A DNA stretch of 64,000 nucleotides. It comes from DATAUD01 sp036268455. GTDB taxonomy: Bacteria; Verrucomicrobiota; Verrucomicrobiia; Limisphaerales; Palsa-1400. Numbering within the stretch: position 1 is the first letter of the stretch; the number at the start of each line of letters is the position of its first letter. A program made the position numbers and the translations under genes. The DNA lies in the NCBI GenBank assembly GCA_036268455.1, contig DATAUD010000101.1, forward strand, positions 55,050-119,049. The letters are read 5' to 3'. A model generated the notes under the pieces. The model searched no databases, was not told the DNA's origin, and was given only the letters and a program-made list of their open reading frames with translations. Of the stretch, positions 26,262-33,615 are shown one piece after another.

Positions 26262-27445
26262 TATTGGGAGGTCGCGTGAGCCTGGAGGACGCAGAAACCC
26301 AACGGTATCTGGGCCGTCAATTGCCATGTGGCCGAAGTATTATTGCCGCTGACAAATGTGGCGTTGGTGATCCAGGAAGCGGAATAGGTCGGGACCACGC
26401 GCAACGCCACCGTCCCGCTCGGCGGAAAGTTTTGGGTCTGCAAAACCACCTTCACCGGCCCGTTGGTTTGCAAGCCAATGTCAGGGGAGGAAGTCACATT
26501 TGCCTGCGGGTCCGTGGGCGCGGCCAACCCGGCAACGCTCACGATGTTCACGGAAGGCGAACCCGTCGGCGGGAAAATCACCGGCGGCGAGGCGGGCGCG
26601 ACAAGGTCGATATTGGGCGTGATCGTCAATTGCGGTGAAATGGAATTGGCTTCCGCCCTGATTCTCCCATCGGGCCCCGCGTTGATGCTGCCAGAGCCTA
26701 AAATCTGGGTTCCCACGATTCGAATCCCTCCGCCAGCGCCATAATTGCCATTGCACTCGTTTGTCGCGGCGTAACCTCCGGCGGCGCTGACCTGGCCGTT
26801 GACCGTCACCGTTCCGCTCGCGGCGATCAAAATTGCTCCCGCCCCGGAAGGCCCGGAACCGTTTTGGCAACTCGCGGTCCACGACGCCCCCGAACCGCCG
26901 ATCAACGGCAGAATTTGCGGATTGCCATAAGCGCTTTGGTATTTGCCGTTGTTGTTTTGTCCGCCGCCGTCAGCGCCGCCGCCGGGGCCAAAGCCATCGC
27001 CCTGGCCAATGGTCGAATCGTAAGTCCCGCCGCGGAATCCGCCGGGTCCGGGGATCGCCGCCAAAGCGTCAAACGGGACCACGGCCGTGCCGGGATTTCC
27101 ATTCAGGTTCAACGTGCCGTTGATGGTGACATTGCTTTGCACCAGCCACACCACGGGCGGGTTGCCGTAATGATTGGCAAATGTCACCGTCGCTCCGTTG
27201 GTGATATTGACGCTGGAGTATTTAAACACCACGGCCCATTGAACCGGGTCATAAATGCCGTTGCCCGACGACGTGGTGGTCCACGTCCCCATGGCCGATT
27301 TGCTGAGGTCGATCACAATGTTGGAGGTAACATTGAGCGCGCCATCCGAGCCGTCGCTGGGAATGCTCAGTTGAGCGAACAACGACGGCGCAAAAGCCGC
27401 GGTGAATAGGGCAAAGACTGCCGCAAATGTGGAGTGCTTTTTCAT
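26261..27445 (-). CDS. Secreted glycine-rich protein, upstream partner of the giant protein
   Basis: The ATG at 27445 begins a signal peptide (MKKHSTFAAVFALFTAAFAP, ending SLFAQ). The open frame extends 414 bp further upstream, but that part overlaps the serine hydrolase gene and looks non-coding. The 394-residue product has a beta-rich start (SKSAMGTWTTTSSGNGIYDP), a glycine-rich middle (GPGGFRGGTYDST, GQGDGFGPGGGADGGGQ) and AAGGYAATNECNGNYGAGGG followed by IRIVGTQI. This pattern resembles exported adhesin-like beta-helix proteins. Its stop overlaps the giant gene's start, so both are probably made and exported together. No enzyme motif was found. Confidence 0.78.
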   Translation of the reverse strand: MKKHSTFAAVFALFTAAFAPSLFAQLSIPSDGSDGALNVTSNIVIDLSKSAMGTWTTTSSGNGIYDPVQWAVVFKYSSVNITNGATVTFANHYGNPPVVWLVQSNVTINGTLNLNGNPGTAVVPFDALAAIPGPGGFRGGTYDSTIGQGDGFGPGGGADGGGQNNNGKYQSAYGNPQILPLIGGSGASWTASCQNGSGPSGAGAILIAASGTVTVNGQVSAAGGYAATNECNGNYGAGGGIRIVGTQILGSGSINAGPDGRIRAEANSISPQLTITPNIDLVAPASPPVIFPPTGSPSVNIVSVAGLAAPTDPQANVTSSPDIGLQTNGPVKVVLQTQNFPPSGTVALRVVPTYSASWITNATFVSGNNTSATWQLTAQIPLGFCVLQAHATSQ

Positions 27446-27567
27446 AATTTTGAATTGGCTTAGAACAAAAAACTGCCCCCCTGAAACCTGGTTTTCCCCG
27501 ACCTGAAATCTGCCGGAGGATGGACTCGATGGCGCTTTTTTGCAAGCTTTTTCGCCGCTGACAATCC

Positions 27568-28614
27568 CTATTTTAGATAGAGCATTGCGATTGCCTTCGC
27601 CACTTTCGTCGCGACTCCCTCCTCGTTGGAATTGGTCAGGACGATCACCGCAAGGCCGTCTTTGGGAAAACGCTGAATGCTCGCGGAAAATCCGTCGGTC
27701 GATCCGCTGTGCCCGATGTTTTGCCTTCCGTTCAGCGAATCCAGGAACCAGCCGAATCCATACGCGTGCGTCGTTCCGTTGTTGAGGCGCACAGGCGTCC
27801 ACATCTCCCCTTCGCTCGCTTCTGTCAATAATGTGTGCGCGTCCAGCGCCGCGTTCCACTTCGCCAAATCTTCCACGGTTGAAACAATCGCCCCCGCCGA
27901 AAAAATGTCGGTGACGTCATAATCCCGGTTCACGTAATGGCCCGATGAATCGGCCTCATAACCGCTGGCGCGGAAGCGGATGATCCCGCGCGGGTCACGA
28001 TTGGTGGTGCTCGTCATTTCAAGAGGCCCGAAAATCCGCCGCCGCATGAAATGCCAGTAATCATGCCCGCTTGCGTTCTCGATGATAAACCCCAGCAGGC
28101 TATACGCGCTATTGCTATAAGACCATTTGTCGCCCGGCGCGAAATCCAGCGGTTCCGCGCCGATTTTCCGGATGAATTCCTCCTGGGTAAGATGCCGTGT
28201 GAGTTCAAATCCATCCATCCCGGTGTAATTCCTGATCCCGGAAGTGTGCGTCAGCAAATGGCGGATGGTGATGTTGCTCCAGCTTTCAGGAATGTCCTTG
28301 AGGTATCGCGAAATCCTGTCATCGACCGACAATTTTCCGTCCTGTTGCAGCAGGAGAATCCCCGCCGCGGTAAATTGTTTGGTGACAGACCCTATCTCAA
28401 AAACCGTCTGCGGCGTCACTGGCGTTTGCCATTCCAGATTGGCCAGCCCGTAGCCCGCAATTTTAAGGGGTTTCCCTTGTTGAATAATTTCCAGCGCAAG
28501 ACCAGGAATGGGATGTTGGGTCATCTCCGCCCGCACCAGGTCATCGGCAGGATCAGCCGCCACGCGCAAGACGCAGCAGAGGATTGCAATTGCGGCAATG
28601 AATCCCAATTTCAT
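27568..28614 (-). CDS. Exported serine hydrolase (class C beta-lactamase fold)
   Basis: The ATG at 28614 starts a compact signal peptide (MKLGFIAAIAILCCVLRVAA); a GTG at 28629 would add five residues. The serine beta-lactamase/penicillin-binding motifs are present: S-x-x-K as GSVTKQFTA (about Ser76), Y-x-N as WSYSNSAYSLLG, and the third motif as IGHSGSTDGFS. RHLLTHTSGI is typical of the esterase/D-aminopeptidase branch. It probably hydrolyses a peptide or ester outside the cytoplasm; antibiotic resistance cannot be concluded. It lies 122 bp downstream of the convergently unrelated glycine-rich gene's start on the same strand. Confidence 0.9.
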   Translation of the reverse strand: MKLGFIAAIAILCCVLRVAADPADDLVRAEMTQHPIPGLALEIIQQGKPLKIAGYGLANLEWQTPVTPQTVFEIGSVTKQFTAAGILLLQQDGKLSVDDRISRYLKDIPESWSNITIRHLLTHTSGIRNYTGMDGFELTRHLTQEEFIRKIGAEPLDFAPGDKWSYSNSAYSLLGFIIENASGHDYWHFMRRRIFGPLEMTSTTNRDPRGIIRFRASGYEADSSGHYVNRDYDVTDIFSAGAIVSTVEDLAKWNAALDAHTLLTEASEGEMWTPVRLNNGTTHAYGFGWFLDSLNGRQNIGHSGSTDGFSASIQRFPKDGLAVIVLTNSNEEGVATKVAKAIAMLYLK

Positions 28615-28760
28615 TTTTGACGTATCCACAGGAAGGAGTGAAAAACGTTTCGGCGTCCAAATGCAACCACAGATTTCTTAGCGATGAAGAACGCCTGTGG
28701 CGCAGACGTAGGTGAACTGCTGTAACCTATTGAAAATCAATAATTATGTGACCAATGCTT

Positions 28761-28820
28761 GGTAGGGACGGCTCGCCGAGCCGTCCGGGAGGCCGATCGC
28801 CTCGGCGAGGCGACCCTACC
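28761..28820. repeat. REP-like palindromic element with two internal hairpins
   Basis: GGTAGGG at one end pairs with CCCTACC at the other. Inside are two 7-bp hairpins, ACGGCTC-GCC-GAGCCGT and TCGCCTC-GGC-GAGGCGA, giving a cloverleaf-like fold. This is the form of intergenic REP-type elements moved by Y1 transposases. It sits between the serine hydrolase gene and the toxin-antitoxin patch. Confidence 0.7.
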
Positions 28821-28867
28821 TTCAAATTTAGATGCGTTTGCCTTAAGAACGCATGAGGTGAGTCTTG

Positions 28868-28965
28868 CGCGTTTGCTGTGGGGGCATTAAATTTGGTTTC
28901 GAGATGAGCGTCCAAGAGATTAAAGAAGCAGTGCAACACCTGAGCCTGAAAGAGCGGGCCGAGGT
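28868..28965 (+). repeat. 98-bp direct repeat, copy 1
   Basis: Nearly identical (one mismatch seen) to 29536-29633, 668 bp away. It covers the upstream region and the first 20 codons of an addiction-module antitoxin gene. Confidence 0.9.
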
Positions 28966-29047
28966 TACGCGACGCATCTGCCGCAAGACGGTATTTACTG
29001 GACGTAAGGAAAAACATAACAATGCGCAAGAAAACCCTCAATTTTAG
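28904..29047 (+). pseudogene. Truncated addiction-module antitoxin, copy 1
   Basis: It starts MSVQEIKEAVQHLSLKERAE, the N-terminal helix of small addiction-module component proteins of about 70 residues. After the repeat boundary at 28965 the frame continues into unrelated sequence and stops at 29047, inside the hicB start region. Only the first 20 residues are family sequence, so the product is unlikely to work. A recombination between repeat copies would produce this end. Confidence 0.7.
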
Positions 29048-29252
29048 CGCCGTCATTTATCCCGATGCGGAGAGTGATTGGCTTGTGGCGCACAATCCCG
29101 AAACGGGAACGACTACCCAGGGCAAAACGTTCGAGGAGGCTCTGGCAAATTTGAAAGAAGCGACGGAACTTTATCTCTCCGAATTTCCCCTCGCGACAAA
29201 GGGCCGCGCGATTCTTACGACGTTCGAAGTGTCGTCGGTTTCCAACTCCTAA
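29022..29252 (+). CDS. hicB: HicB-type antitoxin
   Basis: A 76-residue protein with the UPF0150/HicB fold: LNFSAVIYPDAESDWLVAHN, ETGTTTQGKTFEEALANLKE, ATELYL. HicB antitoxins block and bind HicA, an mRNA interferase. Here it lacks the DNA-binding extension and ends LTTFEVSSVSNS, as in the short HicB class that precedes HicA. The stop overlaps the first codons of the HicA relic. The frame is intact although the toxin is not. Confidence 0.78.
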   Translation: MRKKTLNFSAVIYPDAESDWLVAHNPETGTTTQGKTFEEALANLKEATELYLSEFPLATKGRAILTTFEVSSVSNS

Positions 29253-29460
29253 ACTCCCGGATGTTTCAGGCAAAGAAACGCGCCGTGCCTTGGAGCGGTT
29301 GGGATTTGTATTCAAGCGGCAAAGCGGAAGTCATGTGATTATGCGCCGGGACAATCGCGGTTGCGTCGTGCCGATGCACCGGGAAATCAACCGTGGGACG
29401 CTCAAAGGAATCCTGGAATAGGCCGGGGTCAGCGCGGAAAAATTTATCGCGGCCTTGTGA
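29248..29460 (+). pseudogene. hicA: HicA toxin relic with an internal amber codon and no start
   Basis: The frame beginning at 29248 reads PKLPDVSGKETRRALERLGF, then VFKRQSGSHVIMRRDNRG and VVPMHREINRGTLKGILE. This is a HicA double-stranded RNA-binding-like fold with the catalytic histidine in GSHV. A TAG at 29419-29421 interrupts it; beyond, AGVSAEKFIAAL ends at a TGA (29458-29460), the normal HicA tail. The expected residue at the TAG is glutamine (CAG). The codon before PKL is ACT, where ATG is expected, so the start is lost too. Confidence 0.78.
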
Positions 29461-29535
29461 CATTTTGTCGTGGTCGCTTCCTAAACCGATACTTGATTTT
29501 GCCGCGAAGAAAAACAAATTCCACCAATACAACTC

Positions 29536-29633
29536 CGCGTTTGCTGTGGGGGCATTAAATTTGGTTTCGAGATGAGCGTCCAAGAGATTAAAGAAGCAGT
29601 GCAACACCTGAGCCTGGAAGAGCGGGCCGAGGT
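29536..29633 (+). repeat. 98-bp direct repeat, copy 2
   Basis: The second copy of the repeat at 28868-28965, again covering the upstream region and first codons of an addiction-module antitoxin gene. Confidence 0.9.
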
Positions 29634-29745
29634 GGCCGTATGTCTTCATTCGTGGAATAATGACGCCTGGGATGAATAGATGAAGCGTGACGCCGCCTCC
29701 GGCAAACTCGAACCTGATCCTATAAAACACGAGGGAAACAGCTAA
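29572..29745 (+). pseudogene. Addiction-module antitoxin, copy 2, interrupted by an amber codon
   Basis: Reads MSVQEIKEAVQHLSLEERAE, then VAVCLHSWNNDAWDE, then TAG at 29677-29679. It continues in frame as MKRDAASGKLEPDPIKHEGN to a TAA at 29743-29745. The normal family sequence has glutamine at the stop position (W-D-E-Q), so a single C to T change explains it. The last residues also differ from the usual tail. No toxin gene follows; the next gene is the convergent atpG. Confidence 0.7.
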
Positions 29746-29894
29746 AAGAAGGTCATAACTTGTTTCATCACAGTGCATTAACTGCGCGGCAAGTGATGAT
29801 ATGAAATGGCTTGGAATAGTTCAAGGTGGGTTTTTAAGTCCTGTGCGTCTGCCATTTGCCATGCCGACTCACCACTGACGTAAATCCGGTCAGC

Positions 29895-30782
29895 CTACCC
29901 CATCGCCATCGCGGCGCTGGTGATTTCGAGCAACTCCTTGGTGATGTTCGCCTGGCGGAGCTTGTTATATTCCAGCGTCAAATCCTTGATGAATTGCTTT
30001 GCGTTGTCCGTGGCGTTCTTCATAGCAACCATCCGGGCGCTGTGCTCGCTTGCCTTTGCCTCCAGCAGGATTTGATAAACCTGAAAATTCAGGCTGTGTG
30101 GCAGCAATGCCCCAAACACCTGCTCCTGCGACGGCTCGAAGAGAAATTCCCCTCCGCCGGTGGCGGACGTGTCCGGGTGGCTCGCCGGTTCTGGCGCGGC
30201 CCCAATGCCGGCCACAACGGGCTTGATCTCGCCAATGGGAAGCAGTTGCAAAATCTCCGGCTTTTGGTTCAGCGTTGAAATAAATCGCGTGAACAAAATG
30301 TCCACCTGGTCCACTTCGCCTTTGAGGAAAAGATCCTGCGCAAATTTCGAGATCGCCCGCGCTTCGCTGAACAGCGGCGCGTCCTTGTAGGTGAATTCCG
30401 CCACCAGCGCCCGCCGCGTGCGCGCCAAAAATTGCGACGCCTTGCGCCCGCACCCGATAAACTTGGTGTCCGCCTCAAACTTTGCCGCCTCGCGCATCAG
30501 GCTGCTGTTCAGTCCGCCGCATAATCCCTTGTCCGTGCTCACGATGATAACGCCCCGCTTTTTGCCCTCGCGCTTTTCGATCAACGGATGCGTGAAATCC
30601 TTCGACTCCGCAACCACCGCCTCCAGCACTTCGTTCATCAACGCCGCGTAAGGCCGCCCGGCCAGCGCCGATTGCTGCGCCTTGCGCATCTTCGACGCCG
30701 CCACCATCTGCATCGCCTTGGTGATCTGCGCGGTGTTCTTGACCGACTTGATGCGCCGGCGAATGTCGCGTGTGCTCGGCAT
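29895..30782 (-). CDS. atpG: ATP synthase F1 subunit gamma
   Basis: The 295-residue central-stalk subunit that rotates inside the F1 hexamer. The N-terminal helix MPSTRDIRRRIKSVKNTAQI with TKAMQMVAASKM is highly conserved, as are GVIIVSTDKGLCGGLNSSLM and the C-terminal helix ARMVAMKNATDNAKQFIKDL with TLEYNKLRQANITKELLEI. A proline/glycine-rich insertion near residue 200 (AAPEPASHPDTSATGGG) is longer than in E. coli. It is the last gene of the atpB-E-F-H-A-G operon, 4 bp after atpA. The beta and epsilon genes that usually follow are absent. Confidence 0.97.
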   Translation of the reverse strand: MPSTRDIRRRIKSVKNTAQITKAMQMVAASKMRKAQQSALAGRPYAALMNEVLEAVVAESKDFTHPLIEKREGKKRGVIIVSTDKGLCGGLNSSLMREAAKFEADTKFIGCGRKASQFLARTRRALVAEFTYKDAPLFSEARAISKFAQDLFLKGEVDQVDILFTRFISTLNQKPEILQLLPIGEIKPVVAGIGAAPEPASHPDTSATGGGEFLFEPSQEQVFGALLPHSLNFQVYQILLEAKASEHSARMVAMKNATDNAKQFIKDLTLEYNKLRQANITKELLEITSAAMAMG

Positions 30783-30786
30783 ACTT

Positions 30787-32319
30787 CTATTTGTAAGTTT
30801 GCTTGAATTCGGCCACTGCCGCTTTCAAGTCCGCCGTAAGAGGGTCGCTCAACGCCTTCTCGGCGCGGATTTTGCCCATCAATTCCATCTTGCGAGTCGT
30901 CAAATACTCGGTCAGGCATCCCTGGAAATTTTTGATCTTATCGACGGCCACGTCGTCCATCATGCCGTTCTGCACGGTCCAAAGAACCGCGACCTGCACT
31001 TCAACCGGCATGGGATTGTATTGGGGCTGTTTGAAAACTTCGACAATGCGCTTGCCCCGTTCGAGGAGCGCCTGGGTTTTCGCGTCGAGGTCCGAACCAA
31101 ATTGCGCGAACGCCGCCAGCTCGCGGAATTGCGCCAACTCAAGTTTCACACGTCCGGAAACCTGTTTCATCGCCTTGATCTGCGCCGCCGAGCCAACTCG
31201 CGAAACCGACAACCCGACCGATACCGCAGGTCGAATGCCTTGGTAAAACAAATCCGTTTCCAGGTAAATCTGGCCGTCGGTGATGGAGATCACGTTGGTT
31301 GGAATATACGCCGAAACGTCGCCCGCCTGCGTTTCAATGATCGGAAGCGCCGTCAGCGAGCCATTGCCGTATTTTTCGCTCACGCGAGCCGAACGTTCTA
31401 GCAGGCGGCTGTGCAGATAAAAAACGTCGCCCGGATACGCTTCGCGCCCTGACGGCCGCTTGAGCACCAGCGCAACCTGGCGATACGCCACGGCGTGCTT
31501 GGAAAGGTCGTCGTAAATAATCAGCGCGTCCATCGCGTTGTCCATGAACCACTCGCCCATCGCCGCCCCGGCGAACGGCGCAAGGTACTGGTTGGTCGCC
31601 GAATCCGAGGCGCTCGCGCTGACGATGATTGTGTATTGCATCGCCCCCGCTTCCTCCAGCACCGCGATGACTCGCGCCACGTTGGATTGCTTTTGCCCGA
31701 CCGCCACATAGATGCAATAGAGCGGACGGTAGCTGGTGTCCTTGGCTTCTTCGGCGGCGCGATTCTGCCGCGCCTGGCTGATAATCGTATCGATTCCAAT
31801 GGTGGTCTTGCCAGTCGAGCGGTCGCCGATGATCAATTCGCGCTGCCCGCGGCCAATTGGAATCATCGCATCAACGGCCATGATGCCCGTCTGCACCGGC
31901 TGGCTGACCGATTTCCGTTTGATGATGCCCGGCGCAATTTTTTCAACGGGATAAAATGTTTGCGCGCTGATCGGCCCCTTGCCATCGAGCGGCGCGCCAA
32001 GCGCATTGACGACTCGGCCCAGCAAAGGCTTTCCGACGGGCACTTGCAACAGTTTGCCCGTGGTTCGCACTTCCTGCCCCTCCTTGATACTGGTGTAATC
32101 GCCAAGGATGATCGCGCCGACTTCCGTTTCCTCAAGGTTCAAGGCCAGCCCGACAACTCCATTGCCGAAGTCCAACATCTCATTCAACATGGCATCGGAA
32201 AGCCCCTCGATCTTCGCCACTCCGTCGCCGATTTCGCGGACGGTCCCGACGTTCTGCCGTGTCACGCCCGTTTTGATCCCTGAAATCTCGGACTCAATTT
32301 CTTGCAGCAAATTGCTCAT
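30787..32319 (-). CDS. atpA: ATP synthase F1 subunit alpha
   Basis: The 510-residue non-catalytic nucleotide-binding subunit of the F1 head. It shows the N-terminal GTVREIGDGVAKIEGLSDAM, the P-loop GDRSTGKTTIGIDT, YCIYVAVGQKQSNVARV, and LIIYDDLSKHAVAYRQVALV. The signature PAVSVGLSVSRVGSAAQIKA includes the arginine finger, which reaches the catalytic site of beta. Length and motifs are normal. It lies 5 bp downstream of atpH. Confidence 0.97.
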   Translation of the reverse strand: MSNLLQEIESEISGIKTGVTRQNVGTVREIGDGVAKIEGLSDAMLNEMLDFGNGVVGLALNLEETEVGAIILGDYTSIKEGQEVRTTGKLLQVPVGKPLLGRVVNALGAPLDGKGPISAQTFYPVEKIAPGIIKRKSVSQPVQTGIMAVDAMIPIGRGQRELIIGDRSTGKTTIGIDTIISQARQNRAAEEAKDTSYRPLYCIYVAVGQKQSNVARVIAVLEEAGAMQYTIIVSASASDSATNQYLAPFAGAAMGEWFMDNAMDALIIYDDLSKHAVAYRQVALVLKRPSGREAYPGDVFYLHSRLLERSARVSEKYGNGSLTALPIIETQAGDVSAYIPTNVISITDGQIYLETDLFYQGIRPAVSVGLSVSRVGSAAQIKAMKQVSGRVKLELAQFRELAAFAQFGSDLDAKTQALLERGKRIVEVFKQPQYNPMPVEVQVAVLWTVQNGMMDDVAVDKIKNFQGCLTEYLTTRKMELMGKIRAEKALSDPLTADLKAAVAEFKQTYK

Positions 32320-32324
32320 ATTTC

Positions 32325-32717
32325 TTAATCCTTAGTTTTTAATTCGTTCAGCCTTCCCAGCACGGTGCCGTCATAGACATCGCCGCCGACTTGCACGCGA
32401 ATGCCGCCGATCAAGCCGGGATTTTGCGAAAAGGTGAAGGTCAATCCCGCCCCGTAGCGGTGGCTCAGGTCGCTCTGGATTTGCGCCTGCGTTTGCGGCG
32501 GAAGCGCTGTGGCGCTTTCGACTTTGGCCGTCCGACGCAGCAATTCCAGCCTCACAAGCCGTTGAAAATGGGAAAGGATCGCCACGTAGCCGCGCGGTTT
32601 TTGCTGGGCGACACTTCGGACGGCCCGTCGAACGCGGCTTTCGTCCAACCCGCCGTTGGCCATGCACGAGCGGAACAATTCCCGCCCGTCTCTTCGCGCC
32701 TGTTTTGAAATCTTCAT
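32325..32717 (-). CDS. atpH: ATP synthase F1 subunit delta, short form
   Basis: The peripheral-stalk subunit that ties F1 to subunit b. Only 130 residues, against about 175-180 in most bacteria. The conserved C-terminal part is clear (GAGLTFTFSQNPGLIGGIRV, GGDVYDGTVLGRLNELK) and the middle has YVAILSHFQRLVRLELLRR, but the N-terminal six-helix domain is much reduced. Position between atpF and atpA and the 2-bp and 5-bp spacings support the assignment. No alternative upstream start would add a normal domain. Confidence 0.85.
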   Translation of the reverse strand: MKISKQARRDGRELFRSCMANGGLDESRVRRAVRSVAQQKPRGYVAILSHFQRLVRLELLRRTAKVESATALPPQTQAQIQSDLSHRYGAGLTFTFSQNPGLIGGIRVQVGGDVYDGTVLGRLNELKTKD

Positions 32718-32719
32718 TC

Positions 32720-33271
32720 CTAGGCGGCCAATTGACGCCGCGTCTCTTCGGCCAACCGTTGCTGGTCGTCCGCGGTCAAAATTTTGCCCGTCGTCGCGGA
32801 GGCGACATGCACGACTAAGCCGACCACTTCACGCTTGAGATCGGTGAGCATCCGTTGGCGTTCCATAGTCGTCGCTTCGCGCGCTTTTGAAATGATTTGT
32901 TCCGCCTGCGCGATGGCCTTCTGCGTTTCCTGCTCCTGAACCCGGGCGGCGGCGGCGCGTGCTTCTTCGATCAGTTTGGTGGCCTGCGCATTGGCCTTTT
33001 CCAGCACTTCCCGCTGCATCGCTTCGGTGCGGGCGAGTTCTTGTTTGATCTTGTCCGCGTTCGCCAAGCCGTCCGCAATGCGTTGCCGGCGTTCGGCCAG
33101 CACGGTCAGAATCGGCTTGTAGGCAAATTTATACAGCAATCCGGCCACGATCAGAAAACTGATGCACTGCGCGATGAAATGGGGCCAATCCAGGCCGAAT
33201 CTTTCCGCAGTTTCGGAGCCAGTCGCGGCCAAGTCGCTTCCGATGCTGGCAAATAAAATCAAGTGCGTCAT
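32720..33271 (-). CDS. atpF: ATP synthase Fo subunit b
   Basis: The 183-residue peripheral-stalk subunit. One membrane helix lies near residues 30-50 (WPHFIAQCISFLIVAGLLYK), after a short N-terminal part. A long charged helix follows (LAERRQRIADGLANADKIKQ, VQEQETQKAIAQAEQI), which dimerises as a right-handed coiled coil. The C-terminus (LKREVVGLVVHVASATTGKI) contacts delta. Order in the operon is as usual. Confidence 0.94.
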   Translation of the reverse strand: MTHLILFASIGSDLAATGSETAERFGLDWPHFIAQCISFLIVAGLLYKFAYKPILTVLAERRQRIADGLANADKIKQELARTEAMQREVLEKANAQATKLIEEARAAAARVQEQETQKAIAQAEQIISKAREATTMERQRMLTDLKREVVGLVVHVASATTGKILTADDQQRLAEETRRQLAA

Positions 33272-33326
33272 AAATCGATTGGAAGAAGCTGGCGCGGAAC
33301 AAGTTGCACCGCGCCAGCTAAGTTGC

Positions 33327-33539
33327 TTAATGCACTAGGAACAGCGCGTAGAATACAATGGCCTCGGAAAAGGCCATTCCAATCAGACCGATCGTGATGA
33401 TCTTGCCGAACGCGCCGGGATTGCGTCCCACCGCTTCGGATGCCTTCATGCCGACCAATCCTACGCCGATCGCCGAACCAAGCCCGGCCAAACCGACGTG
33501 AATGCTGCCTGACATCTCTGCCAACATTGGCGTTACCAT
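33327..33539 (-). CDS. atpE: ATP synthase Fo subunit c
   Basis: The 70-residue proteolipid that forms the rotating ring. Two membrane helices flank the polar loop GRNPGA (residues 38-43), which contacts gamma and epsilon. The ion-binding carboxylate is Glu59 in GMAFSEAIVFYALFLVH. The residue after the glutamate is alanine, and the sodium-binding set (glutamine in helix 1, serine/threonine after the glutamate) was not seen, so proton coupling is more likely than sodium. A glycine-rich helix 1 (GLAGLGSAIGVGLVG) fits tight ring packing. Confidence 0.95.
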   Translation of the reverse strand: MVTPMLAEMSGSIHVGLAGLGSAIGVGLVGMKASEAVGRNPGAFGKIITIGLIGMAFSEAIVFYALFLVH

Positions 33540-33615
33540 AGAACCTTTCGTTTCTTGTTTTCTTTTCCAGCATCTCCCGCAATTGAATACGGTCCAGACG
33601 CCGAAATTTCTTAAA

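Noticed and set aside
26864..27409. Plus-strand frame opposite the glycine-rich gene
   Set aside because: It has the composition of an antisense shadow, and the minus-strand gene has a signal peptide.
27446..27859. N-terminal extension of the glycine-rich secreted protein
   Set aside because: It overlaps the serine hydrolase gene, which has its own motifs, and would bury the signal peptide at 27445.
28759..28822. Possible tRNA because of the cloverleaf-like fold
   Set aside because: The arms are perfect palindromes with 3-base loops and there is no anticodon or T-loop sequence; a REP-like element fits better.
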